The notes under the pieces: generated by a model
Database searches by the model: none
The model's input: the letters and a program-made list of their open reading frames with translations, nothing else
What the model was told of the DNA's origin: nothing
NCBI GenBank assembly: GCA_963731125.1
Contig: CAVSVP010000002.1
Location: forward strand, 1 to 64,000
Origin: CAVSVP01 sp963731125
Lineage (GTDB): Bacteria; Pseudomonadota; Gammaproteobacteria; Competibacterales; Competibacteraceae
Length of the DNA: 64,000 bases
Reading direction: 5' to 3'
Shown: one piece after another, positions 61,739-64,000 of the stretch
Layout of the letters: the number at the start of each line of letters is the position of its first letter
Position numbering within the stretch: position 1 is the first letter of the stretch
Made by a program: the position numbers and the translations under genes

Positions 61739-62374
61739 TTACTGTCCTTTGGGCACACTGCGATGCGAGAGGACGGCGTCAATCAACCCGTATTCAGCCG
61801 CTTCGCTTGCTCCCATGAAATAGTCCCTATCTGTGTCCACGGCAATTTTATCCAAAGGTTGACCGGTATGTTTGGCCAGAATGCGGTTAAGGCGATCACG
61901 GACTTTTAGAATCTCACGAGCGTGAATGTCAATGTCGGTGGCCTGACCCTGGAAGCCTCCCAGTGGTTGGTGAATCATAATGCGAGAATGAGGCAGGCAG
62001 TAACGTTTATCAGCCGCTCCACCTGCTAGTAGCAATGCGCCCATGCTGGCCGCTTGACCGATACACATAGTACTGACATCGGGCTTGATAAATTGCATGG
62101 TGTCGTAAATAGCCATGCCTGCAGAAACGGAACCGCCGGGAGAGTTAATATACAGGTGGATATCCTTATCGGGATTCTCCGCTTCCAAAAACAGCAGCTG
62201 GGCCACCAACAGATTGGCTGTGTAGTCTTCAACGGGGCCAACCAGAAAAATAACCCGTTCTTTTAGCAAGCGAGAGTAGATGTCATAAGCGCGCTCGCCA
62301 CGCGACGTTTGCTCGATCACCATGGGCACTAAATTAAGTGCCTTAATCTCCTTGTCAAAACGATCATCGTTCAT
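61739..62374 (-). CDS. clpP: ATP-dependent Clp protease proteolytic subunit ClpP
   Basis: The product has 211 residues. The catalytic serine is in GQAASMGALLLAGG, the histidine in SRIMIHQPLGGFQGQATDI, and the acidic residue in DTDRDYFM. The N-terminus LVPMVIEQTSRGERAYDIYSRLL is typical. It forms the protease chamber used by ClpX. It starts 5 bp after tig, so the two are co-transcribed. Confidence 0.98.
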   Translation of the reverse strand: MNDDRFDKEIKALNLVPMVIEQTSRGERAYDIYSRLLKERVIFLVGPVEDYTANLLVAQLLFLEAENPDKDIHLYINSPGGSVSAGMAIYDTMQFIKPDVSTMCIGQAASMGALLLAGGAADKRYCLPHSRIMIHQPLGGFQGQATDIDIHAREILKVRDRLNRILAKHTGQPLDKIAVDTDRDYFMGASEAAEYGLIDAVLSHRSVPKGQ

Positions 62375-62379
62375 CTCTT

Positions 62380-63696
62380 TTACTCCTCGACAGCAGTGCT
62401 TCCTGCCTTAGGTTTCATGATTTCGTCGAAACTGCTGGGTTTATCGATCACCTCGGCGCGTTCTAACAACCAGTCTACCACTTGATCTTCAAGCACCAGT
62501 GTGCGAATGCTTTCCATTGCTTGCGGATTCTTTTCATACCATTGCATCACTGTTTCGGGTTCTTGATAAGTAGAGGAAATAGTGGCCAAGTGCGAACGCA
62601 CGCGCGCTTCATCAAGTTCAATATGATTGGCTTCCGCCAGACGCGATAAGATCAAGCCAAGGGCAATGCGACGTCGTGCTTCCTTGGCAAAAAGCTCAGA
62701 TTTGAGAGTGGCGGCTTTTTCGTCATCGGTATCGGGAAAACCCGCTTGTTTGGCCATATGTTCAATTTGGCCTTTCACCATTGCCTGAGGCACGGGAATA
62801 TTGTTAGCGGCGAGCAAACCCTCCATCAGTTGCCGCTTGACGACCATCTTGATGTTCTCGTCTAGTTCACGTTCCATGTTCTCTTTAACCGCTTGACGCA
62901 GGCCTTCCATGCCGTTCTCTTTGGCGTCGAAAGCAGCGGCAAATTCCTCGTTAAGTTCGGGTAATTGAGGTTCAGCGACGGCATTCACGTTAACCGTGAA
63001 ATGCACCGTCTTTCCAGCTAGATTCTCAGCGCGATAATTCTCCGGAAAGGTAACATCAAACTCCGTTTGAGCACCCGGCTGCAGGCCGATTAAATGCTCT
63101 TCAAAATCCCTCATCATATTGCCTGAACCCAGCACTAGCGGGGTGTTTTCACCTTTATTGTTAGGAAAATCCTGGCCGTCGAGTTTGCCCGCAAAGTCGA
63201 GCATAACACGATCTTCCCATTGCGCCGGGCGGTCTACGTTATTCCAGGTAGTGCGTTGTTTACGCAGGGTTTCGAGCATGGCGGCGACATCGGCTTCCGT
63301 GACTTCCGCTATCGAGCGTTCCACTTTAAGTGCATCAGCGCCGGTTACCTCAAACTCAGGCAGAATTTCGAAGGTTGCGCTATATTCCAGATCTTCGCCT
63401 TCCTTAATAGTCTTCGGTTCAATCTTTGGAACGCCCACGGGACGCAATTTCTCTTGAATGACTGCGTCCTGATAGCTGTTTCGTAATACTTCGCTAACGA
63501 CCTCATCGCGAACCTGTGGACCGTAGATCCGCTTAACCATTTTAAAGGGCACTTTGCCAGGGCGGAAGCCGTGGAGTTTAATTCGGGGGGACAGGGACTT
63601 TAAGCGGGTTTGAACTTCGGGATCAATTCGCTCCGCAGGCACCTGTACCGTAATCCGGCGTTCAAGATCGCCAAGTTCTTCAACTGAAACCTGCAT
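62380..63696 (-). CDS. tig: Trigger factor
   Basis: The product has 438 residues from ATG 63696. AGAGG stands 7 bp before this codon but only one base before the alternative ATG 63702, which decides the start. It has a ribosome-binding domain (KLHGFRPGKVPFKMVKRIYG, a variant of the GFRxGxxP signature), an FKBP-type isomerase domain (about 165-245, with EDRVMLDFAGKLDGQ and LGSGNMMRDFEEHLIG) and a helical C-domain. It binds nascent chains at the ribosome exit. It is the first gene of tig-clpP. Confidence 0.97.
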   Translation of the reverse strand: MQVSVEELGDLERRITVQVPAERIDPEVQTRLKSLSPRIKLHGFRPGKVPFKMVKRIYGPQVRDEVVSEVLRNSYQDAVIQEKLRPVGVPKIEPKTIKEGEDLEYSATFEILPEFEVTGADALKVERSIAEVTEADVAAMLETLRKQRTTWNNVDRPAQWEDRVMLDFAGKLDGQDFPNNKGENTPLVLGSGNMMRDFEEHLIGLQPGAQTEFDVTFPENYRAENLAGKTVHFTVNVNAVAEPQLPELNEEFAAAFDAKENGMEGLRQAVKENMERELDENIKMVVKRQLMEGLLAANNIPVPQAMVKGQIEHMAKQAGFPDTDDEKAATLKSELFAKEARRRIALGLILSRLAEANHIELDEARVRSHLATISSTYQEPETVMQWYEKNPQAMESIRTLVLEDQVVDWLLERAEVIDKPSSFDEIMKPKAGSTAVEE

Positions 63697-63792
63697 TGAC
63701 ATACCTCTAAGCAACTAACATCGATGTGGTAGTAAATGGCAATTGTCAGCAATTCCGGTACGGAAAGTGTCCAAGCCGATGAACATAGGGGT

Positions 63793-63877
63793 TGGTGCGA
63801 AAGGAGAGACTCGAACTCTCACGGGTTACCCCACTGGAACCTAAATCCAGCGCGTCTACCAGTTCCGCCACTTTCGC
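63793..63877 (-). tRNA. tRNA-Leu (anticodon TAG)
   Basis: The 85-nt cloverleaf has acceptor GCGAAAG at 63877, the long variable arm typical of leucine tRNAs, T-arm GAGTTCGAGTCTC and encoded CCA. The anticodon loop ATTTAGG gives TAG. It lies upstream of tig on the same strand, a common gammaproteobacterial arrangement. Confidence 0.95.
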
Positions 63878-63920
63878 AATACGAAGGGGTATGCTCTTGT
63901 GCTAGGAAACTATTATTGTA

Positions 63921-63950
63921 ATTATACAAGACGGCCCGCGCTTTAGGTAA
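63921..63950 (-). promoter_or_regulatory. Putative sigma-70 promoter of tRNA-Leu
   Basis: On the minus strand TATAAT (63926-63921) is preceded after 18 bases by TTACCT (63950-63945). The -10 box is perfect and the -35 moderate; the start would be about 35 bp upstream of the tRNA. Confidence 0.45.
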
Positions 63951-64000
63951 CTGCCAAAATTAGCTTGTGGCCGCAATCACGCAGAATCAAGGAGGACGAG

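Noticed and set aside
63736..63921. 61-codon plus-strand frame at the right end
   Set aside because: It is the antisense reading of the tRNA-Leu gene.

Overview
The window looks like a chromosomal segment of a gammaproteobacterium, probably of the purple-sulfur or Nitrosococcus-like (Chromatiales) type. This placement is inferred from gene order and protein character and was not searched. The evidence is the tig-clpP-clpX-lon-hupB-tRNA-ppiD order with fabI next to it, the glnA-ntrB-ntrC nitrogen cluster, purE-purK and yej-type peptide transporters, at moderate GC with several insertion sequences (ISs).

Layout. Positions 1-2907 are mobile DNA: an IS1634-type transposase fragment with a frameshift, a DUF3750 gene missing its N-terminus, and a two-frame IS bounded by inverted repeats. 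Positions 2919-10053 (all minus) form a surface-glycan cluster: three zinc-finger C-methyltransferases, an extended SDR epimerase, a glucose-1-phosphate cytidylyltransferase and a WcaJ-type initiating transferase. A MITE, an AT-rich gap and an ISKra4 element with clear 9-bp target duplications follow (10095-12583). Positions 12657-21371 hold an isocitrate dehydrogenase fused to a CBS pair, purK-purE, an EEP-family phosphatase/nuclease with a PLD-VTT fusion, a TrpD2-like protein and a Rieske ferredoxin. A secreted repeat protein and trmL follow.

Positions 24307-28660 form a textbook nitrogen-control region: glnA with a sigma-54 promoter, upstream NtrC sites and a terminator, then ntrB-ntrC behind a near-perfect NtrC palindrome. 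A CDF cation exporter lies beside it. Positions 30050-35920 hold a four-gene CstA / CC-motif protein / cory-CC-star / ArsA-type ATPase operon. It is wrecked by an IS982-type and an IS701-type insertion plus independent frameshifts. Next come a cobalamin adenosyltransferase, a VanZ-like protein, an XPB-like helicase, a peptide deformylase and a DUF790 (Bax1-like) nuclease, with two more MITE copies beside the helicase and nuclease genes.

Positions 42353-53766 encode two complete peptide ABC importers. A five-gene Opp/Dpp-type operon sits between yejA and yejBEF. The right end is housekeeping: fabI, ppiD, two identical tRNA-Asp and one tRNA-Val, hupB, lon (with an excellent sigma-32 heat-shock promoter), clpX, clpP, tig and tRNA-Leu.

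Two features stand out. The first is a repeat family whose ends match the IS701-type element and whose interior carries REPIN-like double hairpins. The second is the decayed CstA/CC-protein/ArsA module, whose intact form elsewhere looks like an under-described metal- or thiol-handling system.
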